Of a stretch of DNA of 64,000 bases, positions 48,702 to 60,339 are shown in pieces (within the stretch, counting starts at the first letter, position 1; every line of letters starts with the position of its first letter). The stretch is from Dermatemys mawii (lineage: Eukaryota > Chordata > Testudines > Dermatemydidae), in the NCBI GenBank assembly GCA_007922305.1, contig ML677335.1, positions 15,961,766-16,025,765 of the forward strand. The letters are read 5' to 3'. Below the pieces are notes generated by a model. That model had not been told where the DNA came from, did not search any database, and was given only the letters and a program-made list of their open reading frames with translations. Both the position numbers and the translations under genes were made by a program.

Positions 48702-49649
48702 ATGATACAGATCTTGGACCCAAGACCTTTGCCCAGCCCCATGATGCCTGTTGATGTGGCCATGAGAATTTGCTTAGCCCATTCGCCACCTCTGAAGAGA
48801 ATTCTTAGCCCTCTTGATGACTGTCAAAGAAGAAACTTTGTTAACAGATTCAAGCCTCTCAGACCATGTCTCAATGTGAAACGTGAATCTGAGTGTCGAA
48901 ACAATGACTGGAACCGCTCCCCAAGCCGCGCCAAGAAGCGAGTTGTGTTTGCGGATTCAAAGGGGCTCTCTCTCACTGCAATCCATGTCTTCTCTGAAAT
49001 CCAGGAGCAGCCGGTGTGGGATCTTCAGTTTGACTTGTTAGACCTTGAAGACATAACTGCAGGTTTGAAACTACATGAAGAGAAAAATTTGATTCTGGGT
49101 TTCCCTCAGCCTTCAGCTGATTACTTAGATTTCCGGAATCGCTTGCAGAAGAACTTTGTCTGTCTTGAGAATTGCACCCTCCAAGAAAGGGCTGTGGCAG
49201 GGACTGTGAAAGTGAAAAACATGAGCTATGAGAAGAAGGTACAGGTTCGAGTCACCTTTGATACGTGGAAAACCTACACTGATGTTGACTGTGTCTATAT
49301 GAACAATGTGTATGGCGACTCTGACAGTGACACCTTCTCATTTGCCATTGAGCTGCCTCCAACCATTCCCACTCAAGAGAAGATTGAGTTCTGCATTTCT
49401 TACCAAAGCGGTGAGCATATCTTCTGGGACAATAACGAGGGTCAGAACTACAAGATTGTCCATGCAGAATGGAAACCTGATGGTGTCCAAGCACCAGCAT
49501 CTACTAAGAGAGACTGCACAGTTCATAAGATTACAAGGAAGACACATGAAACAGAGCATAAGCAGCTTGGCAGTCCAAGGCTGTCAAATGACTTCTTTCC
49601 TGAGTGGCAAAGCTGGGGTAGAATTGAAAACTCAACCCCATACTGGTGA
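48702..49649 (+). CDS. PPP1R3C: Protein phosphatase 1 regulatory subunit 3C (PTG)
   Basis: 315 codons from the ATG one base inside exon 2 (acceptor catttcag then A ATG). The protein recruits PP1 to glycogen, promoting dephosphorylation of glycogen synthase and phosphorylase. The PP1-docking RVxF motif is RVVF at 80-83, in [24 protein letters not shown]21 glycogen-binding domain spans about 143-256 and includes [23 protein letters not shown] and the signature [14 protein letters not shown] (241-254). The C-terminus carries FPEWQSWGR. The human protein is 317 residues and has five extra N-terminal residues encoded in exon 1; here that ATG is ACG, so translation probably begins at the second Met. 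Exon 2 holds the entire frame. Confidence 0.96.
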   Translation: MIQILDPRPLPSPMMPVDVAMRICLAHSPPLKRILSPLDDCQRRNFVNRFKPLRPCLNVKRESECRNNDWNRSPSRAKKRVVFADSKGLSLTAIHVFSEIQEQPVWDLQFDLLDLEDITAGLKLHEEKNLILGFPQPSADYLDFRNRLQKNFVCLENCTLQERAVAGTVKVKNMSYEKKVQVRVTFDTWKTYTDVDCVYMNNVYGDSDSDTFSFAIELPPTIPTQEKIEFCISYQSGEHIFWDNNEGQNYKIVHAEWKPDGVQAPASTKRDCTVHKITRKTHETEHKQLGSPRLSNDFFPEWQSWGRIENSTPYW

Positions 49650-51410
49650 ATGAATTACTAAACCATGAGCATTCCTGCTTTCAATAACTAAACGGTGTTA
49701 GTCTTCAGCCTCTGCTTCTTGTACAGTACACCAAACCGGCTAGAAAGTTTTGCTGACTCTTCTTAAAAATCCAAATATACTAGCACTTTGGGACGTGTTG
49801 AGTTTAAGCAATTGACCATCTGAGAACTTCTCAACTTCTCAGCCACATCTTACCCTTGGAGAAAAAGGGGTCCATTTCAAAATAGAAAAATAAGCCCCTC
49901 AGTTAACCTACCATAGAAATAGCATGTCTGTGTTAAGTATACATGACTTTCTTTGCTATTCACTAGCCTTAATCATGGAGTAAGAGACACTTGTGAGGAA
50001 GTACAATGTGTGGTGGTGTTTTGGGAAGCTGTAATAATTGTTTGGGGGATGTTAAGTGAACAGAGCTACAATTCATTTTGTGCATAGCTGAGTATGTAGT
50101 AGAGATGAGATATTGCTGCTGAGACAGAGGTCTGTCTTAACCCTCTACATCCTCATGGAAACAAAATGCAGGGTTATGATTCTGTGGTATGAATAAGGAC
50201 TATATTTTTGGGTGGATAACAGAAAAGTGAGAGAAGGGGAAGAGGTAAGATGCGCTGTATATTTTAGGAAAGTGCAAAAACTTTTGGAAGCTGGTCTTCC
50301 AAAAATCACATGGGACATTTTTAAGGGATAAAAATGAATTAAGCAATAAAGAAAGTGCAATTAGCTTAAACTGCAGCCTTTTTGTTCTAACTACTTCATG
50401 TGTAAAAATAAGTGACAGAGTAATGATAGATGGGAGGGGTGAACTCTGTAAATATGCTTATGTATATTTAATCTTGTGGGTGGTGCCTATCTTGTATCAT
50501 AAACTCAAAGTTCTGCCTTCACTTATACCCATGCAATCCCACTGACTTCACAGGCAGAATCTAAGAAGCCATGTGCCTTTTAAAAATCTCCGAAAAGCCA
50601 AAAATCATATCTGGAAAAAGAAATTTACAAGACAGATCATGTAACTTATAAAATGCCCTAATTTATAGATGAGTTAAATGTGTGTCATCTGCTGATCTGA
50701 TCTTTCTTATGAATGTTTCTCTTGACTCTTAAGGTATCTTGTTCCCTATTGCAGTCAGTAACACTTTCCCTCAGAAATAGTTTTCCAAAGCAGTAAAGTA
50801 AACTTAAGCAACTGAGTCCTTCATATTGAAGGTGGTGAGGTAACTGCACTTTTTGAAAGCTAATCTGTTTAAAAGAGCAAGGTTGCCACTGGTTTTCTCT
50901 AGAAATACTACTTTTCATAGTTAAATATCTTGCACATAAATAGGAGCGGTTTTCTATGCTTCGTCTCATACCTCAGTCATTTTCTGTGAAGTCAAAATGT
51001 TTGGCTTTTTTTTTTTAAAAAAAAAAAAATATATATTTCAGCAAACCCAGTGTATTTTTGCACTTTGTGCTTCGCATCCTGAGCTATCAAAGTGTAAAGA
51101 TAATCTTTTTCCTGTGAGAATGAGGTGGGAGATATTAAGAATGTATGGGATGCAGCAACTCTAAATATGGACAATACATACACCTGTGTTCACTTGTCTG
51201 GTATACTGAGCTGATGTTGACATGAAAATGCAAGTCACATGACTCACTCAGATACTGAGGACTGGAGCATTTTTGTAATAAAAAGGTAAATGTTTTAAGG
51301 TGAAATTAGCCTCTCTCACTACCACCCAAATATTTTTCTACTGTAACTATCACTGTATTATGTAAACTGGTCCATTTTAAGAATAAATCATATTTTGATA
51401 TATCAGACTG
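49650..51410 (+). other. PPP1R3C: PPP1R3C 3' UTR, approximate
   Basis: AT-rich and free of recognised repeats. AATAAA signals lie at 50345-50350, 51277-51282 and 51382-51387; the last gives a transcript of about 2.9 kb if exon 1 is 0.2 kb, close to the mammalian message as recalled. Which signal is used cannot be decided from sequence. Confidence 0.55.
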
Positions 51411-52362
51411 TTTTCCTGAGGGATTTTTAAAAAACCACCCCCTTTCACCACCCATTGTCCTGCTTTATATGAGTAAGAGTGAATGATAGGAAGGCCTGGA
51501 TCGGCATTATGATCTGCAAGGGAGCACTGCTAGAGCTAGTAAAAAATTAATATTTATCCCTTGGAAAACCAATTTTCAACCTGAATTTAAATAAAAAAGT
51601 TAATTCTGAATGAAAGGTTTGGAAACATTTCAGTAATATTCTTTGGGTCAAAGTGTCAAAACAACATTAAACATTACCAAACTAAACGTGATTGGGATGT
51701 TTGAAACCAGATCGGAACATGAGTTTGACAAACTGTCTGAGCTGTTGTCATGTCTCTAAGAGTAGGAGTTCAGGTGCCTTATGCCTCCATTATTTTTTTA
51801 TGAGCCAGGCTTCTACAATGGACTACATTTCCCATGATGCACTGTATTAGCAGCACTGATGAAGTTCAGGCAAAGCGGGAAGACCATGATCCAGGTCCAG
51901 CCCGGGAATTTGATCTGTAGGGGAGAATAGGGACACGAGGCATCTGAACTCTTTCTCCCATACAGTGGCTTAGGTGGGCCTACATTAATGTCAAATTGAA
52001 TCAAAAAGGAACATTTGGACTTCATTTGTCAAAGCAATTTTAATTTGGGATGAGCTGAAATTAAAATTGATTTTGCTAAAACTGCTTACTGCTGGAAGCT
52101 TTCCCATGGAAAAATTTCAATTTTGCAAAAGCTCTTTCTCCTCTTCGCCTCCCCGACCCCCCCCCCCCCCGGCAAAAGCCATCTTCTTGGAAAGGTGTTG
52201 ACAGCTCTGAGCACAGCAAAAGCAACACCCAACACAGCAGAGTAGGAAGATTGCTCCATTAGCATTTCTTGGCAGGGGCGAATAGTGGGAATTGAACCAA
52301 GTCCATCTGCATCTGGAAGGATAAGCGTCTATAGCCTGACTTAAAGACATAATACTTTAGCA
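51411..52362. other. Intergenic with a C homopolymer
   Basis: A 14-base poly-C run occurs near 52157-52170. Near 52275-52345 a ggttcaattcc B-box-like motif on the minus strand hints at a diverged tRNA-derived SINE. Nothing else recognised. Confidence 0.5.
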
Positions 52363-52843
52363 CAGAGGTGGGCAAACTTTTTGGCCTGAGGGCCACATCG
52401 GGATTGCAAAATTGTAGGGAAGGCAGTGCCTCCCCAAACAGCCTGGCCCTGCCTCATAGCTGACCCCCTACCATTTCCAGCCCCCTTCAGAACTTCAGAC
52501 CCATCCAACCCCACCCCCTCCAGAGAGCTTCCCTGCCCCTAACCACTCCCCTGGGACACAAAACCCCATCAAAGCCCCCCCTGCTTCCTGACCACTATCC
52601 ACGCCCCACCCCACCCCCCAGGACTCCCACCCTATCCAACTACCCTCTGCCCCTTATCCAACTCCCTGGCCCCATACTGCCCAAAGCAGCGTGTCTGGCT
52701 CCCTCCGAGCGCTGCCCACATGGCACACTGAGGCTCCGGGAAAGGGGGGACAGAAGGGGAGGGGCCAGAGGAAGCCTCAGGGGCTGGGCAGGAAGGTCCC
52801 ACGGGCTGGATGTGGCCCGCGGGCCATAGTTTACCCACCCCTG
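52363..52843 (+). mobile_element. hAT MITE (481 bp), 8-bp duplication
   Basis: Ends cagaggtgggcaaacttttt and ccatagtttacccacccctg. Flanked by identical CTTTAGCA (52355-52362, 52844-52851). Same family as 28540 in opposite orientation. The interior is C-rich with no transposase. Confidence 0.88.
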
Positions 52844-53006
52844 CTTTAGCAGGATCCCTCACTCGTAGCTGGGGCCTGATGAGTAGTAGAGGAAAATAAA
52901 GTACCATAGAATGGGTTACACTGTACCTGAGAACACTCTCTCTCCCTTAAAACAAGCTGTGTCTAATTTCCCTCAAGGTGGAGTAAGAAACGGGTTATGA
53001 GACAAA

Positions 53007-53238
53007 GGGTATAGCTACACTGGAAACTTCAAAGGGCAAGTGTTGCGTGCGAGCACTGGGAGAGAGCTCTCCCAGCGCTCCTGGTAATCCACTTCCATGA
53101 GGGGATTAACTCTGAGTGCTGGAAGCCTGTCCACATTAGCATTTTAACAAGCTCAGACTTGTTGCACTCAGGGGGGTGATTTTTCACCCCCCTGAGCCTG
53201 CAAGTTAGAGCGCTATAAAATTAAGTGTAGACAAGCCC
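53007..53238. mobile_element. Harbinger-type MITE (about 232 bp)
   Basis: Ends gggtatagctacactggaaa and, complemented, gggcttgtctacacttaatt. The subterminal tcccagcgctcctggtaatc resembles the 18047 copy. The three-base duplication is not preserved. Confidence 0.65.
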
Positions 53239-53949
53239 AGAGTTATAGTGAAGTGGTTTGAGAGGCTTCCCCGCTCCTTCCATGGCCCAACTTGTGCATC
53301 AACTCATTACTTCTCTCCAGCAAGATAGAGTAGTGGCTAGAGAAGAAGTACTGCTTTGTGTCTGAGGCAGGGAGACATTCCTTTCCCTAGATCTAGCCTT
53401 GGGCATGTATTTCTAAAGTGATATCTGGAACATCCTCACCGTGGGAGGGGGAGAGAGTATTTGCTCGCATTCCTACTGCAGAGACATAAGTTGTTTTTAA
53501 ACAACCCAGGAGCAGTTGTTTTTTAAACAATGTAAACCTACTTTCTGCACCACCTGGGCTTTAAGTCAGATCCCCTGGTGTGCTATCTTGCACAGTTTGG
53601 ACCTCCAGTGTGCAAGACAACAAATGAAGTGGGTTCTTGTAGGGGCCCTCATGCCATTCTCAAACTCCATGGGTCCCAGCCATAAAGACAAACAAAATGT
53701 TTTCTCTCTCTCTTCTCCCCCGAACTCCATGTTTCAAATCCATTCCCTTTACACAGCAAAAAAAGTATTGCTCTGGTCCACCTATGCCAGAGCTGAGGCT
53801 GGATTTTTGATTGTGGCCTAAGATCTCACTGGGATGTATCTATGATGAAATACGCAGCGGGGCGGATTATGGCTTTAAACAAGACAGCCTGCCAAACAGA
53901 ATCCACAGCGGGATGGGCTCCTTGGCCCTCTGAACCCAGCCTAACCCAC
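53239..53949. other. Intergenic, nothing recognised
   Basis: No supported gene or repeat family. Confidence 0.5.
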
Positions 53950-54340
53950 AGTTTCATTTAAAGCAGCCTTTCAAGGTGGAACTGAAAGTTGATCTGCCCA
54001 TTCCCTCAAACAGGGATAATTAAACTAAATGTTATTCATCAAAAAATGCTGCTCACGTGGGGCACCTCACACCTTCCAGGTGGGTGCCCTACCCTCTGGA
54101 CTAGAGTTAATCCCATTCTCTCTCTGGCCCAATCATTCCATTCATTTATCCACAGTGCAACAGCATCAACGGGAGAGAGCCCCACATCAGACTATCACAG
54201 AGCGCAGTGACTAAAGCACTCTCCTGACAGGATTGGAACAGGGCTCTCCCACCTTTCTCCCCTGGGGGAAATTGAACCTAGGACTCCCACAAATTAGGTG
54301 AATACTCTAACTACTGGGCCAAGAGTTGTAAGTTGGATAA
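53950..54340. mobile_element. tRNA-derived SINE-like sequence
   Basis: On the minus strand TGGCCCAGTAGTTAGAG (54321-54305) is an A-box-like motif and GGTTCAATTTC (54278-54268) a B-box-like motif, 26 bases apart, as in tRNA-derived SINEs. A further tRNA-like agcgcagtgactaaagcact lies at about 54201 on the plus strand, so more than one unit may be present. Confidence 0.5.
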
Positions 54341-54545
54341 GAGGATTGGTCCTCTTGGGCAAGTTAGTCAGCCGCACAGCTGTGTTCTCCTGGTTTGTGA
54401 ATCACTCTAGGGTTGGGGGTGGGGGGAAGACCACCAGAGGTGGGAACTGTTTACTTTGAAAAACATAGGCAGTGAGCGAGTTTAGGTGCCTACTGTGTTC
54501 AGCAGGAGCCTTGTGGATTGTGAAACTGGGTGCAAGCACCTCACG

Positions 54546-54873
54546 ATACATCTACACTGCAAAAATCCCCCACACCAGCAAGTCTCAGAGCCTGGGCCAA
54601 CTGCCTTGGCCTTGAGCTACAGGGCTAGAAATAGCAGTGTAGATGTTCCCACTTGGGCTGGAACTTGGGCTCTGAGATGAGACACACCCACCTCACTGAG
54701 TTTCGGAACCCAGGCTCTGGCCCGAGCAGGAATGTCTGTACTGTTATTTTTAGTCCTGTAGTGTGAGCCCCATGAGCTCAAGTCAATTGACCTGGGTGCT
54801 GGGACTCACTGCTGGGTTGTTTCAGTGTTTGGGTTTTTTTTGTTTTTTTTAGTAGCTTAGACACACCCTTAGA
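54546..54873. mobile_element. Palindromic MITE
   Basis: Starts atacatctacactgcaaaaa and ends gcttagacacaccctta. Internal parts (gggctagaaatagcagtgta and tgtactgttatttttagtcc) are diverged inverted copies with gagcctgggcc-like blocks. This matches a common turtle palindromic MITE from memory. Confidence 0.5.
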
Positions 54874-55682
54874 GTAGATCTGTGGATTCCACCCCATGTG
54901 TCTGTCAGCTGAGCTTGCGATATATCTCAGGTGAAAGACATGCCCCTGGGTGATTGGTTTTCGTAGCCAAAATAGTCTCACATTCTGTCCCCCCAGTTTC
55001 AGAAGTCAAAATATAGCTCTATACTGTAACTGCTCTTTTTCTACATTCAGGCTTGGGCCTATTGGTTATCTTATTTCAAAGCAACTGTCTCATAAAACTA
55101 GCACAAAAAGTATTGAGAACACTTACACTATAACAGATCCTACAACGTTCCTTAATACGTCAGTCTCTTAACTATTTATTGTCAGTCATTGGCACTCATG
55201 GCTGATGAATATGTTTATTTGAGCTACCTCATTGCCTTAGTTTATCCTGGGGCTGTCATTTCATTCTAGGGGAGACCCTTTGCTCATTAGTTTTAACCTT
55301 AGGCACAGAGTGCAATTACATTTTTATGAATTCTATTCCATGATGTAGGGCTAAACACCATATGAGGAATAGAGTGGCTGGTTTGGACCGGGAACATTGT
55401 GTTCCAAATACAGGTCTCTTTGACCTTCTCCAAGCAACAAAGCTATTTCTTTGCCCATATTTTTATTTATTTAAAACTTCCCACGCAAAACCCAAGCAAC
55501 ATTAGTGCAAAACAGCATGTGCCATAATTATACAACACAAAAGCATAGTCAGCACACCATGAAAAAAGATAGCTAAAAGAGTACATGCTGGTGCAGTTTA
55601 AAAATCTGAGACCTAGAGGTGGGGAATAGGCTGATGCTCACATTAAAGAATGCTGTTATTCAGATAATATTCAGACCCCCAA
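54874..55682. other. Intergenic, nothing recognised
   Basis: No supported gene or repeat family. Confidence 0.5.
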
Positions 55683-55767
55683 ATAGAATCATAGGACTGG
55701 AAGGGACCTTGAGAGGTCATCTACTCCAGTCCCCTGCACTCATGGCAGGACTAAATATTATCTAGAC
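55683..55767 (-). mobile_element. CR1-type LINE 3' end
   Basis: Plus strand: agaatcataggactggaagg, gaccttgagaggtcatctac and agtcccctgcactcatggca. This is the complement of the canonical CR1 3' end, so the LINE points left. Confidence 0.8.
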
Positions 55768-56370
55768 CAGTGATTCTCAAACTTTTTTACTGGTGACCCC
55801 TTTCACATAAGAAGCCTCTGAGTACGACACCCCCAGTACATGCCAAACAAAGACTCCTGGCTCCTATCCATTGCTCCAAGTAGGGAGGGGATGGAGATGG
55901 AGATGGATGTCCGCCTTCTACATTTCCCCATGCCCAGGCCTTCTCCCTTCTGTCAGGCCATGGGCTCATCCTTCTCTTACCTGGAATAGTCTTCTAAACA
56001 GGATGAGAGAATAAGTCACTGGGCCTTATCATGTTCAGCTCCCCCAGTCTTCTGTCTGCAGGAAAGCTGGCAATGCAACAACGAAACCCAGTACAGAGGA
56101 ATGATCTCCTAGGGGACAAGGAGGGGGCAATCAGGGGACAAGGAGCAGGAAGGCTTAGATAGGGGGTGGGGTCCTGAGGGACAGTCAGGGGCAGGGGTTC
56201 CAGGAGGGAGCAGTCAGGGGACAAGGAGGGGTGGGTTCTGAGGGGGGCAGTTGGGAGCGGGGAATGGATGGGGGTGGAGCTAGGGCGGGCTTCCCCCATG
56301 GGGGTGCACACTCAAAAAAAATTTTTTTTTCTGGTAGGAGTGCATGATCAAAAAAGTGTGGGGACCCCTG
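55768..56370. mobile_element. hAT-type element, boundaries approximate
   Basis: The left end cagtgattctcaaacttttt and right end aaaaaagtgtggggacccct are Charlie-like hAT termini. A G-rich middle (cagtcaggggacaaggaggg) resembles the interior of the 28540 copy, so two elements may be nested. No clean 8-bp duplication was found. Confidence 0.45.
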
Positions 56371-58547
56371 TCCTAGGAGAAAGGCGGTACCAGCAATTGA
56401 GATAGGAAGAAGGAGTTGCTGGCCAAGAGATGAGCTTACATGAGGAGAGGGAGTGTGATGAGGGCACTCATGGAAGATTAAGAGAAAAACTTGGTGAGGG
56501 GATAGGGAGAATTCCAGGCACAGGGTTTACTCACTGGAGTAACAGCTGCTGGAGGCCCCATGCCAGCTTCAAGCAGGAAGTTAGAGTTTGAATCTTTCTT
56601 CTATACTGATTGCCAGCAGCCTAGTAAGGAGGGAGCTTTGAATAGAGATTGAATGGAAGGGATGTTTTCTATTGGCTGAAGTGCTGACTGACAGCCCCTC
56701 TATCCAGTACAATGCTTGTCTCATTTATAAAAGGTGATCTCATAAGCCTTTTCCCCCCAGCAGCCAGGATGTGATTAGTACCTCAGTCACAGTCCACCCG
56801 AGGAGTAATTCCTAGCATCATGGAAGAACTCAGCACAGGAGTCAGAGTCTGATAGCTTTGCATTCTGTGCCTTGAGAGAGTACCCAGGAGCACCTGCTGC
56901 TGTGACTGATGGGCCTGGGGTGGGCCTGAGACCAGTTTGACTGAGGGTGGATAGGAGCTTAACTTTCTGGACATCTAGCAAAGTGCCAAAGAACTTGACT
57001 ACATCTCTGAATACATAATTAGACACAGCAGATGCTAGAAACTCTCTGGACCCCCTCTTGCCTCAGTAGTGGCAGTAGTTCATTAAAGTCATGGTCCTAA
57101 GCATGGAAGGGAAGAGAAAAATGGCAACTGGTTGGCATTTGTCAAATGATTGTTCTACAACATGTGTTGTCTAGGTTTCTAGGATGACTGCACAGCCATT
57201 TGGCCCATTAAAGAACAGTCAACATTCCCCTATCTTTCTATTAAAGAGCTTGGAGCAGGTCAGGAGCATGAAGGGATTACCAAGGGTAACTCATAGGCCA
57301 ATCCTGAATGCAGAATAGACTGCTCCATGGAATAATCACTTTTTACTGGAAATATTGCAGCTGCGGGTTGTTCCCACAGTACTTATCTCTGCTAAGAGAC
57401 AGTAAAGTGGGCCACTACAGTCTGTGTTCTAGATGAAGTCTCTGCTGCATGAATTCATTTATTTGTCTGTTCTGCAGTTGGCTGATGACTGAAGGAACTG
57501 AATGAGGCTGAAGTTGGTTTTAGCTAAAAAGTCTAGAAGAAATAACATTTTGATAATCACAGTGACATATAATAACAGTGGTTGCCTTCATCTAGGATAA
57601 GTGTTCTTTTTTTAGAAAAGCTATTGTATCGTCAAGTAGCTGTTTATACAAATCCTCAAGTTGCTGTTTATATAAATAACATACTTTTCTCTCCATTTTA
57701 TTCCAAAAAGAAGTCCTTGCCAATACTCTTGCCCTAAGTAAAGGGCTACTCCTTAAACCTAAAACCTCATGCAAAAAACACAACCACAAAAACCAAACTC
57801 ACACACACTCTCTGGAAAGACACAAACCCAAATTCTTTCTGTTTAGAGCATAAATGTCACCTCGGCCAACAAAATGCAGCAGTGAAAATAAACTCACTTA
57901 CTTTGGCACTGGCTAAGATGGAAGAGTTCTTTTTTTGTAAAGAGGAAACATTCAGAGGAATAGCTAGAGGCAATGTCTGCACTAGCTACAAGTCACCATA
58001 TCTTGTTGCAGATCATGATAGATGAGGCCTTTGCTTTTGGAATTAGCTCCCTTTGGCAGCCCATCAGAAGTCAAATCTATTAACTTTCAGGGCAAGATTC
58101 CAGTTGTGACCATTCTATTTATTGTTTTCCTGTTGTTTCTGTTTCTAGTTTTTATTCTGCAAATGGCATTTCTGATTTGTAATTTGGTACCCAGCTATCA
58201 TAATACTATGTGTTACAGAAAAAAGTAAACAAACAGAAAAAAAAAGCAGAGTCCAGTATTCCACCAGAAACATCTCTCTGCTAGGTCTAACACTTCTCTT
58301 CTTCACGAGATGGGGAGCCAGCCTTTCTTCCTGTGTTCTTCAGCAGATTCCTTCCTCCAATCCACAGTGGACTGCTCCCACCAATCAATTTCTGGGGGCA
58401 ACTTGAAATAAAACAAGAAACAATAGTCTCATGGCATTTCCACCATTCCACTCCTGTTCCCAGGCAGGAATAACATGACAATAGCCTGGCTCTCATATTT
58501 TTGTGACTCTGGTATGATGGGACACAGGAAGTAACTAAAACTTCTCA
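56371..58547. other. Intergenic, nothing recognised
   Basis: Contains a 79-codon minus-strand open frame at 56787-57026 with no recognised motif. No repeat family could be supported. Confidence 0.5.
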
Positions 58548-58875
58548 GGTTTCAGAGTAGTAGCCATGTTAGTCTATATCAGCAAAAACAACGAGGAGTC
58601 CTTGTGACACCTTAGATTTATTTGGGCATAAGCTTTCGTGGGCTAGAACCCACTTCATCAGATGCATGGAGTGGAAAATACAGGAACAGATATAAATACT
58701 TGAAAAGATGTGTGTTGCCTTACCAAGTGTGAGGTCAGTCTAATGAGACAATTCAGTTGACAACAGGATACCAAGGGAGGAAACATAACTTTTGAAGTGT
58801 TAATGAGAGTGGCCCATTTCCGACAGTTGACAAGAAGGTATGAGTAACAGTAGGGGAAAATTAGTATTGAGAAAA

Positions 58876-59091
58876 TTAGGTTTTGTAATGACCCAACCAC
58901 TCCCAGGCTTTATTCAGGCCTAATCTGATGGTGTCCAGTTTGCAAATTAATTCCAGTTCTGCAGTTTTACACTGGAATCTGTTTCTGAAGTTTTTTTGTT
59001 GAAGAATTGCCACTTTTACGTCTCTTATTGAGTGACCAGGGAGACTGAAGTGTTTTCCAACTGGTTTTTGAATGTTATGATTCCTGAACAC
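58876..59091 (-). pseudogene. GIY-YIG domain C-terminal half, Penelope-like, minus strand
   Basis: 71 codons including KPVGKHFSLPGHSIRDVKVA and AELELICKLDTIRLGLNKAW, resembling the post-catalytic part of Penelope-like GIY-YIG domains, followed by the element's 3' terminal sequence. It starts abruptly near 59091, where sequence of the opposite orientation begins. Confidence 0.65.
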
Positions 59092-59099
59092 CTACAGGA

Positions 59100-59823
59100 T
59101 CTCTATCAAGCATTCTAAAAACTACAATACCCACCTGGTGAAGTAAAGAAACAGATTGACAGAGCCAGAAGGGTACCCAGAAGTCACCTACTACAAGACA
59201 GTCCCAGTAAAGAAAGTAACAAAACGCCACTAGCTGTCACCTACAGCCCCCAACTAAAACCTCTCCAGCTCATCAAGGATCTACAACCTATCCAGAAGGA
59301 CAATCTCTCACTCTTATAGACCTTGGGGGACAGGCTAGTCCTTTCTTACAGACAGCCCCCACAACCTGAAGCAAATACTCACCAGCAACTACACATCACA
59401 CAACAAAAAAACCAACCCAGGAACCAAACCCTGCAACAAACCCTGGTGTCTCATCTGTCCACACATCTATTCAAGGGACACCATCATAGGATTTACTCAC
59501 ATAGGGTGACCAGATAGCAAATGTGAAAAATCAGGATGGGAATGGGGGATAATAGGAGCCTATATAAGAAAAAAGACCCCAAAATCGGGACTGTCTCTAT
59601 AAAATCAGGACATATGGTCACCTATAACCACATCAGCCACACCATCAGGGGCTTGTTCATCTGCACATCTGCCAATGTGTTATATGCCATCAGGTGCCAG
59701 CAATGCCCCTCTGCCATGTACATTGGCCAAACTGGACAGTCTTTATGCAGAAGAATAAATGGACACAAATCTGACACAAAAAGCCACAAAAGCTTATGCC
59801 CAAATAAATTTGTTAGTCTCTAA
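59100..59823 (+). pseudogene. Penelope-like linker and GIY-YIG N-terminal half, plus strand
   Basis: Plus-strand frames include YPPGEVKKQIDRAR and TYSPQLKPLQLIKDLQPIQ, then, past the MITE, HISHTIRGLFICTSANVLYA and IRCQQCPSAMYIGQTGQSLC and RRINGHKSD. MYIGQTG is the YIG half of the catalytic signature and the following Arg fits the family. Coding breaks off after NGHKSD and passes into the terminal sequence, so the metal-binding Glu region is absent from this copy. Confidence 0.75.
59504..59622 (+). mobile_element. Small palindromic MITE, copy 3, nested
   Basis: gggtgaccagatagcaaatg to acatatggtcacc, inserted in the Penelope-like coding region between the IYSR-like and ISHTIRG segments. It is younger than the element it interrupts. 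Confidence 0.8.
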
Positions 59824-60124
59824 GGTGCCACAAATACTTCTCGTTCTTTTTGCTGATACAGACTAACATGGCTACCACTCTGAAATATAATTTGTGTTTC
59901 ATTTGTACAAGAAAGTAAGGACCGTTTGTTGACAGAGACATATCTTTACGTCCCCTCCCCCATAACAGATCACAGAACTCTTCAACATTCCCCCAAAGTA
60001 TGCCACATTGCAGACAGCATAATGTGATCCTGCAATGAGAGACCGTATTATACATACATACCAGGGAGCACAGCTAATGTTGCTGTGGGAATTTTAATTC
60101 TGCATTTCCTATGTGTCTTTCATG

Positions 60125-60310
60125 TCGAGGGTGGTGAACGAATCTCCTGGATCCAGAGAAGGGATAATTGTGCTGAGGGATGAGCTTGTTGAATCCTCGC
60201 AGGTCTAGAATGGGCATGAGACCTCACCCCTTTGGGCTTTGGGGATTAAGAAATAGCGGAAATAAAATCCCCTGCCCCTCAGTTTGCAGGTTCATATTCT
60301 GTGCCACCCT
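60125..60310 (-). pseudogene. DIRS-type reverse transcriptase fragment
   Basis: Minus-strand reading gives YFRYFLIPKAQRG, then a stop, then SLSTIIPSLDPGDSFTTLDM and KD. SxIIPSLxPGDWFxxLDLKDAYFHI is a DIRS RT signature (Trp and Leu altered here). The second and third catalytic Asp are not present. Confidence 0.6.
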
Positions 60311-60339
60311 GCTTCGGAGTTCCTGGTGAGCATAGCTAT

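Larger units (their letters stand above)
58548..59886. mobile_element. Fold-back Penelope-like element with GIY-YIG coding on both strands
   Basis: The two ends are about 95-bp inverted copies: ttcagagtagtagccatgtt...gcataagctttcgtgggct at the left and aaaagcttatgcccaaataa...catggctaccactctgaaa at the right. Between them the plus strand encodes the linker and N-terminal half of a GIY-YIG endonuclease, and the minus strand encodes its C-terminal half. Penelope-like elements are known for a C-terminal GIY-YIG domain and for terminal repeats that may be inverted. A GGGTGACC MITE is inserted at 59504-59622. Confidence 0.7.

Noticed and set aside
56787..57026. 79-codon minus-strand frame as a possible small gene or gag remnant
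   Set aside because: No motif, start context, splice signal or neighbouring element part supports it.
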